Part shown: positions 55,531-64,000 of the stretch, piece by piece | Numbering within the stretch: position 1 is the stretch's first letter | How the letters are laid out: each line of letters opens with the position of its first letter | DNA from: Limnohabitans sp. 2KL-27 | GTDB taxonomy: Bacteria; Pseudomonadota; Gammaproteobacteria; Burkholderiales; Burkholderiaceae_C | Assembly (NCBI RefSeq): GCF_001269345.1 | Contig: NZ_CXOP01000001.1 | Span: 62,001 to 126,000 of the forward strand | Length of the DNA stretch: 64,000 bases | Direction: 5' to 3' | Notes under the pieces: model-generated | Database searches by the model: none | Told to the model about the DNA's origin: nothing | The model's input: the letters and a program-made list of their open reading frames with translations, nothing else | Made by a program: the position numbers and the translations under genes

Positions 55531-56811
55531 TCACTTCTTGGCAGGTTCGTCAGGCTTTTTGTCGTTGCCGGGGATGTAAGGACTCCATGGCTTGGCTTTG
55601 ACCGGGCCAGGCGTCTTCCACACCACATTGAACTGGCCGTCGGCCTTGATCTCGCCAATGAACACCGACTTGTGCAGGTGGTGATTTTTCTCATCCATCT
55701 TGCTGGTGATGCCGCTGGGCGCCTTGAAGGTCTGACCTGCCATCGCTGCGATCACTTTGTCGGTGTCGGTGGTCTTGGCTTTTTCAACCGCCTGCTTCCA
55801 CATGTTGATGCCGATGTACGTCGCTTCCATCGGATCGTTGGTGAGTGGCTTGTCTTTGTGGCCTGCAATGTTTTTGGCCTTGGCATAAGCCGCCCACTTC
55901 TTGGTGAACTCGTCGTTGGCCGGGTTCTTGATGCTCATGAAGTAGTTCCATGCGGCCAAGTGGCCCACCAAAGGCTTGGTGTCCACGCCGCGCAACTCTT
56001 CTTCACCCACCGAGAAGGCCACCACGGGAACGTCTTTGGCTTTGAGGCCCGCGTTGCCCAGTTCCTTGTAGAACGGCACGTTGGAGTCGCCGTTGATGGT
56101 CGACACCACCGCGGTCTTGCCACCGGCAGAGAATTTCTTCACATCGGCCACGATGGTTTGATAATCGCTGTGACCAAACGGCGTGTATTTTTCATCGATG
56201 TCTTTGTCAGCCACGCCTTTGCTTTTGAGGTAAGCCCTCAAGATTTTGTTGGTGGTGCGGGGGTACACGTAATCGGTGCCCAGCAAGACCCAACGCTTGG
56301 CCCCGCCGCCTTCTTTGCTCATCAGGTAGTCCACCGCAGGAATCGCTTGCTGGTTGGGCGCCGCACCGGTGTAGAACACGTTTTTGCTCAGTTCTTCACC
56401 TTCGTACTGCACTGGGTAAAACAGCAAGCCATTCATTTCTTCGACCACCGGCAGCACCGATTTACGCGACACCGAAGTCCAGCAGCCGAAGATGACCGAA
56501 ACTTTGTCCTGGCCCAACAGTTGTTTGGTTTTCTCGGCGAACAAAGGCCAGTTGGAGGCCGGGTCCACGATCACGGGCTCGAGTTTTTTGCCCAGCACAC
56601 CGCCCTTGGCGTTGATCTCATCGATGGCCATGAGCACCGTGTCTTTGAGCACCGTCTCGGAAATCGCCATGGTGCCTGACAAGCTGTGCAGCACGCCGAC
56701 TTTGATGGTGTTGCCCGCTTGCGCTTGGGCTTGGGTTGCAAAGCTCAGGCTGCCAGCCACAAGGGCGGCGGCGGACGCAAGGGCTTTGAGGTTGCCACGG
56801 CGGTTCATCAT
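55531..56811 (-). CDS. urtA: Urea ABC transporter substrate-binding protein UrtA
   Basis: A 426-residue receptor with a signal peptide (LKALASAAALVAGSLSFATQ) and mature start AQAGNTIKVGVLHSLSGTMA. It contains LGQDKVSVIFGCWTSVSRKS and EGEELSKNVFYTGAAPNQQA, typical of UrtA. GGAG lies about 9 bases upstream of the tandem ATGs. First gene of the urt operon, preceded by a -24/-12 promoter. Confidence 0.96.
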   Translation of the reverse strand: MMNRRGNLKALASAAALVAGSLSFATQAQAQAGNTIKVGVLHSLSGTMAISETVLKDTVLMAIDEINAKGGVLGKKLEPVIVDPASNWPLFAEKTKQLLGQDKVSVIFGCWTSVSRKSVLPVVEEMNGLLFYPVQYEGEELSKNVFYTGAAPNQQAIPAVDYLMSKEGGGAKRWVLLGTDYVYPRTTNKILRAYLKSKGVADKDIDEKYTPFGHSDYQTIVADVKKFSAGGKTAVVSTINGDSNVPFYKELGNAGLKAKDVPVVAFSVGEEELRGVDTKPLVGHLAAWNYFMSIKNPANDEFTKKWAAYAKAKNIAGHKDKPLTNDPMEATYIGINMWKQAVEKAKTTDTDKVIAAMAGQTFKAPSGITSKMDEKNHHLHKSVFIGEIKADGQFNVVWKTPGPVKAKPWSPYIPGNDKKPDEPAKK

Positions 56812-56878
56812 GAGATCACTCCAATCTGGAAAGTAAGTTGTTCAAGCACAGGCAGATTTGCTGCGCTGCACCAACGCT

Positions 56879-56894
56879 TGCAATCACCGTGCCA
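56879..56894 (-). promoter_or_regulatory. Sigma-54 (-24/-12) promoter of urtA
   Basis: On the minus strand the interval reads TGGCACGGTGATTGCA, an exact TGGCAC-N5-TTGCA match. The transcript would start about 57 bases before the urtA ATG. Nitrogen-regulated urt operons are known to use this sigma factor with NtrC. Confidence 0.75.
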
Positions 56895-56912
56895 GCCCAA
56901 AACCAGGCCCGA

Positions 56913-56929
56913 TGCACCAAGTGTTGGCA
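56913..56929. promoter_or_regulatory. NtrC-like enhancer site
   Basis: TGCACCAAGTGTTGGCA resembles the TGCACCAN3TGGTGCA activator site and lies about 20-30 bases upstream of the -24 element of urtA. Further TGCACCA half-sites are at 56867 and 56998. Confidence 0.45.
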
Positions 56930-57025
56930 TGGGTTCCCCATGGTGTTCGCCGGCTCCCTATATAGGGCACACTCTTTGCTTGTATTGACCCATTCGATGC
57001 ACCAAACCCTTCACCACGCACCAAT

Positions 57026-57328
57026 ATGGAACTCACCCCCCGCGAAAAAGACAAGCTGCTGATCTTCACAGCCGGCCTTTTGGCCGAGCGCCGCAAGGCC
57101 CGAGGTCTCAAGCTCAATTACCCCGAAGCCATCGCACTGATCAGCGCGGCCGTGATGGAGGGCGCACGCGACGGCAAGACGGTGGCCCAACTCATGAGCG
57201 AAGGCCGCACCGTTTTGACGCGCGCCGACGTGATGGAGGGGATCGCCGACATGATCCCCGACATCCAGATAGAAGCCACCTTTCCAGACGGCACCAAATT
57301 GGTGACCGTGCACCAACCCATCGTCTGA
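57026..57328 (+). CDS. ureA: Urease gamma subunit UreA
   Basis: A 100-residue full-length gamma subunit. It begins [20 protein letters not shown], followed by [15 protein letters not shown] and [12 protein letters not shown], and ends with [13 protein letters not shown]. It forms the urease trimer with UreB and UreC. It is divergent from urtA over a 214-base region holding the sigma-54 elements. Confidence 0.97.
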   Translation: MELTPREKDKLLIFTAGLLAERRKARGLKLNYPEAIALISAAVMEGARDGKTVAQLMSEGRTVLTRADVMEGIADMIPDIQIEATFPDGTKLVTVHQPIV

Positions 57329-57347
57329 CCCCAATCCGGAGAACCTC

Positions 57348-57512
57348 ATGAGAACAATCGCCTGCATGCTCACATCCGCCATGGCCACTGTCGCCGTGGC
57401 ACACGAGGGTCACGGCTTGGGCCACAGCACCCATTGGCATGCCACCGACGCGCTCGGTTTTGTGATCGCAGCCGCCTTGGTGGCCTTGGCCGTTTACTTC
57501 GGCAAAAAGTGA
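57348..57512 (+). CDS. Short His-rich membrane peptide in the urease operon
   Basis: A 54-residue protein read from an ATG at 57348 with GGAG 7 bases upstream, between ureA and ureB. A signal-like N-terminus ([13 protein letters not shown]) leads to a histidine cluster [17 protein letters not shown] with six histidines in 15 residues, then one hydrophobic helix ([15 protein letters not shown]) and a KK end. The layout suggests a membrane-anchored periplasmic or loop segment that could bind nickel. I do not recognise a named family, though the hydrophobic-His pattern recalls HupE/UreJ-type nickel proteins. Confidence 0.65.
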   Translation: MRTIACMLTSAMATVAVAHEGHGLGHSTHWHATDALGFVIAAALVALAVYFGKK

Positions 57513-57519
57513 GGCCCGC

Positions 57520-57849
57520 ATGATCCCCGGTGAATTGTTGATTGACCCCGGCCAGCACGCCCTGAACGTGGGCCGGCGCACCTGCACGTTGGTGGTGCAA
57601 AACGCCAGCGACCGCCCCATTCAGGTGGGCTCGCACTACCACTTTGCCGAGACCAATGCGGGCCTGAGCTTTGACCGCGTGGCCGCACGCGGCATGCGCC
57701 TGAACATCGCCTCGGGCATGGCGGTGCGCTTTGAGCCAGGCCAGCAACGCACGGTGGAGCTGGTGGACTACGCAGGTGAGCGCCTGGTGTTCGGCTTTCG
57801 GGGGCTCACCCAAGGCCCACTCGACGCCAGCCCATCGAAAGGGGGATGA
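57520..57849 (+). CDS. ureB: Urease beta subunit UreB
   Basis: A 109-residue subunit with [19 protein letters not shown] at the start, [15 protein letters not shown] in the middle and the [15 protein letters not shown] block, all standard. It starts 7 bases after the short peptide gene. Confidence 0.96.
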   Translation: MIPGELLIDPGQHALNVGRRTCTLVVQNASDRPIQVGSHYHFAETNAGLSFDRVAARGMRLNIASGMAVRFEPGQQRTVELVDYAGERLVFGFRGLTQGPLDASPSKGG

Positions 57850-57850
57850 C

Positions 57851-59593
57851 ATGGCCCACATGGACAAACGCGCTTATGCCGAGACCTTTGGCCCCACCGT
57901 GGGCGACCGGGTGCGCCTGGCCGACACAGGCCTGCTGATCGAAGTGGAGAAAGACTTCACGCTGCAAGCTGGCGGCTACGGTGAAGAGGTCAAATTCGGC
58001 GGTGGCAAAACCATCCGCGATGGCATGGCGCAATCACAGCGAACAAACGTCGCCTACGGCTCGGGCCCGGAAGCGCCTGGCGCGATGGACTGCGTGCTGA
58101 CCAACGCCCTCATCATCGACCACTGGGGCATCGTCAAAGCCGACATCGGTCTGCGCGGCAACCGCATCGCGGCGATTGGCAAAGCGGGCAACCCCGATAC
58201 GCAGCCTGGGGTAGACATCGTGATTGGGCCCGGCACCGAGATCATCAGTTGCGAAGGCCTGATCGTCACGGCAGGCGGCATCGACTCGCACATCCACTTC
58301 ATCGCGCCCCAACAGATCGACGAGGCGCTGGCCAGCGGCGTGACCACCATGCTGGGCGGCGGCACAGGCCCGGCCACCGGCACCTTCGCCACCACCTGCA
58401 CGCCCGGCCCTTGGAACATCGAGCGCATGATGCAGGCGGCAGACGCTTTCCCGATGAACCTGGGCTTTCTGGGCAAAGGCAACGCCAGCCTGCCGGCCTC
58501 CTTGCACGAGCAGATCAGCGCGGGCGCGATCGGCATGAAGCTGCACGAGGACTGGGGCACCACACCCGCGGCCATCGACAACTGCCTGAACGTGGCCGAA
58601 GAAACCGACACGCAAGTGGCGATCCACACCGACACGCTCAACGAGTCGGGCTTTGTGGAAGACACCGTGGCCGCCTTCAAGGGCCGCACCATCCACACCT
58701 TCCACACCGAAGGCGCGGGCGGCGGGCATGCACCCGACATCTTGAAGGTGGTGGGCGAAGCCAATGTGTTGCCATCGTCGACCAACCCCACGCGCCCTTA
58801 CACCATCAACACGCTCGACGAGCATGTGGACATGCTGATGGTCTGCCACCACCTGGACCCGGCCATTGCCGAAGACCTGGCCTTTGCCGAGAGCCGCATC
58901 CGCAAGGAAACCATTGCGGCCGAGGACATCCTGCACGACCTGGGCGCCATCAGCATGATGAGCAGCGACAGCCAGGCCATGGGCCGGGTGGGCGAAGTGA
59001 TCATCCGCACTTGGCAAACCGCGCACAAAATGAAGCAGCAGCGCGGTAGCCTGCCCGGCGACACCGACCGCCACGACAACGCCCGCGTCAAACGCTACAT
59101 CGCCAAATACACCATCAACCCGGCCATCGCACACGGCATCAGCCACGAAGTGGGCAGCATCGACGTGGGCAAGTGGGCCGATCTGGTGATCTGGAAGCCG
59201 GCCTTCTTTGGCGTCAAGCCCGCCATCGTCATGAAGGGCGGCTTCATCGCACTGGCCGCCATGGGGGACCCGAACGCGTCCATCCCCACCCCTCAACCGG
59301 TGCACTACCGCCCCATGTTTGGCAGCTTTGGCGGAGCGCTGTCGCGCGGCTCGCTGACCTTTGTGTCGCAAGCCGGATTGCAAGCGGGCATTGGTGCGCG
59401 TTATGGCCTGCAAAAAACCCTGTCCGCCGTGAAGAACATCCGCCAAGTGGGCAAGCGCGACATGATTCACAATGACTACGCGCCCCGCATGGAAGTCGAT
59501 GCACAAACCTACGCGGTGCGCGCCGACGGCCAGCTGCTGGTGTGCGAACCAGCCAGCAGCCTGCCCATGACGCAACGCTACTTTTTGTTCTGA
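57851..59593 (+). CDS. ureC: Urease alpha (catalytic) subunit UreC
   Basis: A 580-residue catalytic subunit. The N-terminus has [20 protein letters not shown]. The nickel site includes SHIHFIAP histidines, and the carbamylated lysine is in [21 protein letters not shown] is the flap, including the conserved Cys-His pair. A TGATG overlap joins it to ureE. Full length with no missing active-site residue seen. Confidence 0.97.
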   Translation: MAHMDKRAYAETFGPTVGDRVRLADTGLLIEVEKDFTLQAGGYGEEVKFGGGKTIRDGMAQSQRTNVAYGSGPEAPGAMDCVLTNALIIDHWGIVKADIGLRGNRIAAIGKAGNPDTQPGVDIVIGPGTEIISCEGLIVTAGGIDSHIHFIAPQQIDEALASGVTTMLGGGTGPATGTFATTCTPGPWNIERMMQAADAFPMNLGFLGKGNASLPASLHEQISAGAIGMKLHEDWGTTPAAIDNCLNVAEETDTQVAIHTDTLNESGFVEDTVAAFKGRTIHTFHTEGAGGGHAPDILKVVGEANVLPSSTNPTRPYTINTLDEHVDMLMVCHHLDPAIAEDLAFAESRIRKETIAAEDILHDLGAISMMSSDSQAMGRVGEVIIRTWQTAHKMKQQRGSLPGDTDRHDNARVKRYIAKYTINPAIAHGISHEVGSIDVGKWADLVIWKPAFFGVKPAIVMKGGFIALAAMGDPNASIPTPQPVHYRPMFGSFGGALSRGSLTFVSQAGLQAGIGARYGLQKTLSAVKNIRQVGKRDMIHNDYAPRMEVDAQTYAVRADGQLLVCEPASSLPMTQRYFLF

Positions 59594-60270
59594 TGCTCCA
59601 CTGCTCCAAACTCATGCCGCAAGGACGCGGCCTGGCCCGCGTGCTTGTCCAACGCGCCAGCACCATCACCCTGGACTGGGACACCCGCCAAAAGAGCCGC
59701 TTTGACGCGACCGACAGCACAGGCCGAGCCCTGGGCGTGTTTTTACCTCGCGGGACAGTGGTGCGCGGCGGCGATGTGCTGGTGGCCGAAGACGGCTCGC
59801 TTGTGCGGGTGCAAGCCGCGCCACAAACCGTGCTGCGCATCACCGCTTGCACCGAACACGGCTCGCCCTTTGACCTGACCCGCGCCGCCTACCATCTGGG
59901 CAACCGCCATGTGCCCATCGAGCTCCAAACCGACCACCTGAAGATCGAGCCCGACCATGTGCTGGCCGACATGCTGCGCGCCATGCACATGACGGTGGTG
60001 GAAGTGGCAGAGCCCTTCGAGCCCGAAAGTGGCGCGTATGGTGACCACGGCGGCCATGCCGGACACACCCATGGACACAGCCATGAACAGGGGCCTGCAG
60101 GTCACACGCACGCCCCCCACGCCGAACCCCATGTGCATGGACCGGATGGCCAGCACGAACATGCAGCACCAGCAGCAAAGCCGATGGCAGGCAAGCGCAT
60201 CGCCATCCCGATCCGCTCCGCTTCTGCGCAACCCCACATACACGGCCCCGGTTGCGGTCATGAGCACTGA
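59593..60270 (+). CDS. ureE: Urease accessory protein UreE with a His-rich tail
   Basis: A 225-residue nickel chaperone. Residues 1 to about 150 are the UreE core ([36 protein letters not shown] and NRHVPI). From about residue 157 a tail of some 65 residues is rich in His ([14 protein letters not shown] and later [11 protein letters not shown]), ending GPGCGHEH. Such tails bind several nickel ions. It starts inside the ureC stop codon. Confidence 0.94.
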   Translation: MLHCSKLMPQGRGLARVLVQRASTITLDWDTRQKSRFDATDSTGRALGVFLPRGTVVRGGDVLVAEDGSLVRVQAAPQTVLRITACTEHGSPFDLTRAAYHLGNRHVPIELQTDHLKIEPDHVLADMLRAMHMTVVEVAEPFEPESGAYGDHGGHAGHTHGHSHEQGPAGHTHAPHAEPHVHGPDGQHEHAAPAAKPMAGKRIAIPIRSASAQPHIHGPGCGHEH

Positions 60271-60949
60271 GACTGCCGCATCGGGTCTGCTGCAACTGAT
60301 CTGGCTCGCATCGCCAGCGCTGCCGATTGGTGGTTTCTCCTATTCAGAAGGACTGGAAGCGGCCATCGAGCAAGGCCTGGTGCACAACGAAGCCAGCGCC
60401 ACCGATTGGGTGGTGGACCAACTGCACCTGACTCAGTCACGCGGGGACATGGCCGTCATGGCTCAGGCCATTGCGGCTTGGCAATGCATGGACACCCAGC
60501 GTCTGCAAGCGCTGAACGACTGGGTCACGACCACCCGAGAAACCGCCGAGATGCGCTTGCAATCCGAGCAAATGGGCCGCTCCCTGCTCGACTGGCTGCG
60601 CAACCTCCAGCAAGCCAGCGAGGCCCAGTTGCAATGCTGCGCGCTGTTGCCCCCGACCTATCCCTTGGTCATTGCGCTGGCCTTGTCGCTGGCACACGCG
60701 CCGCCAGATCACGCCTTGCAAGCCTGCGCTTTCGGTTGGGCCGAGAACATGACCCAAGCTGCCCTCAAAGCCGTGCCCTTGGGGCAAAGTGCCGGACAGC
60801 GCATGTTGGCACGACTGGCCCGCGAAATCCCTCTGGCAGTGCAAACCGCCATGAATTTGTCCGACATCGACCGACAAGCCTTCAGTCCCATGCTGGCCAT
60901 CTTGTCATCCCGCCACGAAACCCAATACTCCCGCATCTTCCGATCATGA
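60260..60949 (+). CDS. ureF: Urease accessory protein UreF
   Basis: A 229-residue protein with the UreF patterns [20 protein letters not shown] and [11 protein letters not shown], and a C-terminal [20 protein letters not shown]. UreF bridges UreD and UreG in the nickel-insertion complex. It overlaps ureE by 11 bases and ureG by 4. Confidence 0.94.
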   Translation: MSTETAASGLLQLIWLASPALPIGGFSYSEGLEAAIEQGLVHNEASATDWVVDQLHLTQSRGDMAVMAQAIAAWQCMDTQRLQALNDWVTTTRETAEMRLQSEQMGRSLLDWLRNLQQASEAQLQCCALLPPTYPLVIALALSLAHAPPDHALQACAFGWAENMTQAALKAVPLGQSAGQRMLARLAREIPLAVQTAMNLSDIDRQAFSPMLAILSSRHETQYSRIFRS

Positions 60950-61614
60950 GCACCTCTTTTTCTGCCCTGCACCACATCCCCAACCGCACCCAAAAACTCC
61001 CACCCTTGCGCGTGGGCATCGGCGGGCCCGTGGGCTCTGGCAAAACGACGCTGCTGGAGATGCTGTGTAAAAACATGCGCGAGCGCTGGGACCTGATCGC
61101 CATCACCAACGACATCTACACCAAGGAAGACCAGCGCTTGCTCACCGTGAGTGGCGCCCTGCCTGCCGAGCGCATCATGGGTGTGGAAACCGGCGGTTGC
61201 CCCCACACCGCCATCCGCGAAGACGCCTCGATCAACCTCGAAGCGATTGACCGGATGCTCGAAAAATTTCCGAACGCCGATGTGGTGTTCATCGAAAGCG
61301 GCGGCGACAACCTGGCCGCCACCTTCAGCCCCGAACTGAGTGACCTGACGATCTATGTGATCGACGTGGCAGCTGGCGAAAAAATACCGCGCAAAGGCGG
61401 TCCTGGCATCACCAAAAGCGATTTGTTTGTCATCAACAAGACAGATCTGGCCCCGCATGTGGGCGCAGATTTGCAAGTGATGCGCGACGACACCAACCGC
61501 ATGCGCCCCAACCGCGAGACCCGCCCCTGGGTCATGACGAACCTGAAAACCTTGGACGGTCTGGCCGAAGTGGTGGCCTTCATCGAAAAACGCGGCATGT
61601 TGATTTCCGCTTGA
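60946..61614 (+). CDS. ureG: Urease accessory GTPase UreG
   Basis: A 222-residue GTPase. The P-loop is [14 protein letters not shown], then [15 protein letters not shown], the nickel-binding [14 protein letters not shown] (Cys-Pro-His) and [19 protein letters not shown]. It powers nickel delivery to UreC. Last gene of the urease operon; a tRNA gene follows after 69 bases. Confidence 0.96.
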   Translation: MSTSFSALHHIPNRTQKLPPLRVGIGGPVGSGKTTLLEMLCKNMRERWDLIAITNDIYTKEDQRLLTVSGALPAERIMGVETGGCPHTAIREDASINLEAIDRMLEKFPNADVVFIESGGDNLAATFSPELSDLTIYVIDVAAGEKIPRKGGPGITKSDLFVINKTDLAPHVGADLQVMRDDTNRMRPNRETRPWVMTNLKTLDGLAEVVAFIEKRGMLISA

Positions 61615-61683
61615 TGCCCAGCATTCTCTTTTGTCGAGTCCCCCACAAGAGGCCAGTTTGAAGTCGTTACAATCTGGCCCCAA

Positions 61684-61771
61684 GGAAGCGTGGCAGAGTG
61701 GTCGATTGCACCGGTCTTGAAAACCGGCGACTCGAAAGGGTCCGTGAGTTCGAATCTCACCGCTTCCGCCA
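61684..61771 (+). tRNA. tRNA-Ser (anticodon UGA)
   Basis: An 88-base clover leaf with an encoded CCA end. The acceptor stem is GGAAGCG/CGCTTCC, the anticodon arm ACCGGTCTTGAAAACCGG shows TGA as anticodon, and the T arm is GTGAGTTCGAATCTCAC. The long variable arm (GACTCGAAAGGGTCC) marks it as a class II tRNA. Confidence 0.95.
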
Positions 61772-61782
61772 AGACACAACGC

Positions 61783-61810
61783 AAAAAGCCCCTCGCGGGG
61801 CTTTTTTTTA
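61783..61810 (+). terminator. Terminator of the tRNA-Ser gene
   Basis: AAAAAGCCCC and GGGGCTTTTT flank a 4-base loop, with a run of T residues. It also lies at the 3' end of the convergent Gfo/Idh gene. Confidence 0.9.
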
Positions 61811-61823
61811 TGGGGCAGACACT

Positions 61824-62789
61824 TCAGCTCTTACCCACCAGCATCGCCTCCACCAATTCCTGCACCGCCAGCGCTTCTTCAGCCGTTGCAAGCTTGTGCG
61901 ACTGGCCGCGCAGCCATAAATCCACCTCAGTCAACTGGCGCTGCAGGGCGCTGGTTCTCGGGTCTTCGTTGCGCCAGTCCAACGCCTCCACCCAAGGTCC
62001 GCCGTCTGAGCGCCACAGTTGGTAAAACTCCCTGAACTGGAAGTTCATGCGGCTGCCCCGCACCGTGACTTCTTGCCGGTCAGGCTGCTGGCCGCCGGTG
62101 GTGGCCATGATGGTCACGGGCTTGCCGTCTGCGTTGGTCAAGCGTGCCAGCATGTCCAGCTCGCACAAAGCAGGGTCTTTCGGGTAGCGCGGCAAGGCCT
62201 GCTGCAAGGTCAATGGCCCCAAAAATCGTCCGGCCAAAAACAGAAAATGCGAGATCACTTCTCGGGTGTAGCCGCCCTCATCGCGCAAGCGCAACCAGCC
62301 AGCGTCTTTTTGCCAGGCGCGGGGCCAGGCCGGGTAGTTCACCACGATGTCGATGCCCAACAGCTCACCCGTCTCACCCGCAGCGATGGCGCGGTTCAGT
62401 TCTTCAAAGCCCCGCGATGCGGCTTGGGTGAAGTTGACCACACCCGGCAACCGCGCTTGGCGCAGTTGGGCGACCAGATCACGGCTCTGCGCGTTGTCGG
62501 TGCCCAAGGGTTTTTCCATGAACACGCCCTGCCCGGCCGCAGCGGCCTGCAAGGCATAGGTCTTGCGCGGGCCGGGTGGACAGGCCAGGTAGACCACATC
62601 GGCCCCGGCCATGGCCGCCTGCGCGTTGGGGGCAAGGGTCACACCGGGCAGGGTCTCGAGGGTTTTGGCCACCGAGGCGTCAGAGGGATCCCAGACCCCA
62701 CAGACCTCAAAAGCGGGGTGTTGCAAAGCGTTTTCGAGCATGCGGCGTCCCATGATGCCGAGCCCAATGATGGCCATCCGATGTGTCAT
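61824..62789 (-). CDS. Gfo/Idh/MocA family oxidoreductase
   Basis: A 321-residue protein. The NAD(P) fold opens with AIIGLGIMGRRMLENAL, and the family lysine is in FMEKPLGTDNAQS (the EKP motif). The C-terminal half is the mixed sheet domain. The substrate is probably a sugar or cyclitol derivative. It starts with an ATG at 62789 and is divergent from the small winged-helix gene. Confidence 0.88.
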   Translation of the reverse strand: MTHRMAIIGLGIMGRRMLENALQHPAFEVCGVWDPSDASVAKTLETLPGVTLAPNAQAAMAGADVVYLACPPGPRKTYALQAAAAGQGVFMEKPLGTDNAQSRDLVAQLRQARLPGVVNFTQAASRGFEELNRAIAAGETGELLGIDIVVNYPAWPRAWQKDAGWLRLRDEGGYTREVISHFLFLAGRFLGPLTLQQALPRYPKDPALCELDMLARLTNADGKPVTIMATTGGQQPDRQEVTVRGSRMNFQFREFYQLWRSDGGPWVEALDWRNEDPRTSALQRQLTEVDLWLRGQSHKLATAEEALAVQELVEAMLVGKS

Positions 62790-62845
62790 GTGTCTCTCCT
62801 AGGCGTGCAAGCTTAACCATTCAATAAGCCCTTCGGCTTTGGCTT

Positions 62846-62874
62846 TTGCTTATCCTTTTGAAAAATTCGATAAA
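62846..62874 (+). promoter_or_regulatory. Promoter of the winged-helix gene
   Basis: TTGCTT and GATAAA are spaced by 17 bases in an AT-rich stretch. The predicted start is within a few bases of the ATG at 62883, so the transcript may be leaderless. Confidence 0.5.
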
Positions 62875-62882
62875 ATCAATGT

Positions 62883-63251
62883 ATGGAAAAAACCAACAGT
62901 CCTTTTGTATCTGCTTATCTGCGTTTTTTGCAGTTGGCCAGAGTCATTCAAGCCTTGCCCGATGGCATGGAGATGGACGCCAATGAAAAAGCCTTGCTGC
63001 AAGCCGTTGTGCTGCGCTGGTATGAAGAACAGCCCATGACGGTGCGCGAGGCGATTGCCTTGGCCGATTTGGGCTCTCCAGCAACCTTGCACAAGCGCAT
63101 CACCCGCCTGCGTGAAAAAGACATGCTCAGCACCTTGAACCTGGAGGGCGATCGCCGGGCCAAATTCCTGATTCCGACCCCAAGGACGCTGGAGTACTTC
63201 AGTAACCTAGGCCAATCGATGCAAATGGCCCACCCCGATATGCCCGCATGA
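62883..63251 (+). CDS. Small winged-helix (MarR-like) DNA-binding protein
   Basis: A 122-residue protein with a helical N-terminus and a winged helix at about residues 60-110 (DLGSPATLHKRITRLREKDM, then a wing with GDRRAKFLIPT). The group is seen in Burkholderiales, but its targets are not known to me. It overlaps the downstream membrane-protein gene by 4 bases (ATGA) and has no Shine-Dalgarno sequence. Confidence 0.7.
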   Translation: MEKTNSPFVSAYLRFLQLARVIQALPDGMEMDANEKALLQAVVLRWYEEQPMTVREAIALADLGSPATLHKRITRLREKDMLSTLNLEGDRRAKFLIPTPRTLEYFSNLGQSMQMAHPDMPA

Positions 63252-63805
63252 ACATGACGGCGCAAGAGGCCCTCGAGAAAACAGCGCTGACTTTGCTCAG
63301 CGCTGTTTTGTTTGCGGGATTCTTCCAGCTCAACGATTGGCTGTTTTCGATGTTCGAACACAGCAAGGGCATCAACTGGGTGTTTTTACCTGCTGGTTTT
63401 CGGGTGATTTTGGTTTTGGTGTTGGGCCTGCCGGGTGCACTGGGCTTGATGCTGGGCAGCTGGTTCATCGATTGGGAATTGATCCAGGGGCAAAACACGC
63501 TATTGGGTCTGATGAATGGCGTTGCAGGTGGCTTGACGCCCTGGCTGGTGCTGAAGTATTTGCACAAACAAAAATGGCTGGGACAGCAACTGCAAGCACT
63601 CAACGCGACGCAGCTGTTGAACCTCACACTGGTGTCTTCGGCGGCCAGTGCCATTTCGCATCAAATCGTTTGGTGGCTGTTGGAGCGTCCCAACATGAAC
63701 TTTTGGGTGGACGTGTGGCCGATGTTTTTCGGCAACGTCTTGGGTGCCTTGTTGATGCTCTACAGCTTCAAATTTGTGCTGGACCGGGTACGCGTCAAGC
63801 ACTGA
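63248..63805 (+). CDS. Integral membrane protein of unknown function
   Basis: A 185-residue protein with about five hydrophobic segments, starting LSAVLFAGFFQLNDWLFSMF and including INWVFLPAGFRVILVLVLGL and a final LGALLMLYSFKFVLDRVRV. The overall layout recalls the MASE1-like sensory membrane module, but no output domain is attached. Coupled to the upstream winged-helix gene, so the two may form a small regulatory pair. Confidence 0.6.
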   Translation: MNMTAQEALEKTALTLLSAVLFAGFFQLNDWLFSMFEHSKGINWVFLPAGFRVILVLVLGLPGALGLMLGSWFIDWELIQGQNTLLGLMNGVAGGLTPWLVLKYLHKQKWLGQQLQALNATQLLNLTLVSSAASAISHQIVWWLLERPNMNFWVDVWPMFFGNVLGALLMLYSFKFVLDRVRVKH

Positions 63806-63835
63806 AGCCTTGCGAGCATTTCAGCGCACGTGACT

Positions 63836-64000
63836 TCAGACACCCTCGGCCAAAAACAGCGCCTGCAAATCACTCAAAAAATCAAACCCCCTGTCTGTCG
63901 GCCAAACCCGGTGCAGGTCGCGCCCGATCAAGCCCAGTTTTTCAGCCTCCGCTAGACCCTTTTGGATGCTGCTCATGGCCAGGCCCGTGCGGTCCACGTA
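63836..64000 (-). CDS. hemW: C-terminal end of HemW-type radical SAM protein (partial)
   Basis: The last 54 codons are in the window, reading YVDRTGLAMSSIQKGLAEAE, then LHRVWPTDRGFDFLSDLQAL and FLAEGV before the stop at 63836. This is the ending of the HemW/oxygen-independent coproporphyrinogen oxidase-like family, which delivers haem. The catalytic part lies beyond the window. Confidence 0.8.
   Translation of the reverse strand, partial: YVDRTGLAMSSIQKGLAEAEKLGLIGRDLHRVWPTDRGFDFLSDLQALFLAEGV

Noticed and set aside
58034..59575. 513-codon open frame on the minus strand
   Set aside because: Antisense shadow of ureC with no recognisable domain.

Overview
The window looks like chromosomal DNA of a betaproteobacterium in the order Burkholderiales, most likely family Comamonadaceae. 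The evidence is high-GC coding bias, tripartite tricarboxylate transporter genes, a PuuD-type urate oxidase, a urtABCDE/ureABCEFG complement and a hemW neighbour, all typical of that group. The genus cannot be fixed from the sequence alone. Nothing here looks like plasmid or phage backbone, and no CRISPR array or insertion sequence was seen.

Layout. 1-5.6 kb: a membrane protein cut by the window edge, an AraC regulator, a short-chain dehydrogenase, an lrgAB-type pair, an acyltransferase and an Ldh-family dehydrogenase. 5.6-8.7 kb: a tctCBA solute uptake operon on the minus strand. 8.8-26.5 kb: purine catabolism. It holds puuD, xdhC, xdhAB, hiuH, a GntR regulator, puuE, a fused uraD-allC, a second M20 hydrolase and an NCS2 permease, with two MFS transporters, a TonB-like lipoprotein and a Cys-rich mini-protein interspersed. 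26.7-29 kb: malic enzyme. 29.1-32.8 kb: a NitT/TauT-type ABC transporter and ureD. 33.3-49.8 kb: an accessory island for N-heterocycle (nicotinate-type) degradation. 51-56.8 kb: urtEDCBA on the minus strand. 57-61.6 kb: ureA, a 54-residue peptide gene, then ureB, C, E, F and G. 61.7-64 kb: tRNA-Ser(UGA), a Gfo/Idh oxidoreductase, a small winged-helix/membrane-protein pair and the 3' end of hemW.

How it works together. The native part is a nitrogen-scavenging locus. Xanthine goes to urate, 5-hydroxyisourate, OHCU, allantoin and allantoate, and urea (imported by UrtABCDE or released from ureides) goes to ammonia through urease. A palindrome, TGTATACA, recurs in front of four purine or transport units (puuD, hiuH/gntR, the NCS2 permease, the ABC ATPase) and is the best operator candidate for the GntR protein encoded in the middle. 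Sigma-54 type promoters precede urtA and the NitT-type binding protein, which fits nitrogen control.

The most unusual part is the island between ureD and urtE. It combines a cytochrome-linked aerobic nicotinate-dehydrogenase-type enzyme with homologues of the reductive Eubacterium barkeri enzymes (6-hydroxynicotinate reductase and enamidase). With them are a dedicated ferredoxin and ferredoxin reductase, an ApbE-like (UPF0280) protein, two paralogous amino-acid-synthesis (DUF1185) proteins of unknown reaction, a branched-chain-type ABC transporter with a fused permease, and TetR and MarR regulators. A pair of spaced inverted-repeat operators lies in its central divergent promoter. The island is flanked by non-coding scar sequence, including a gene remnant.
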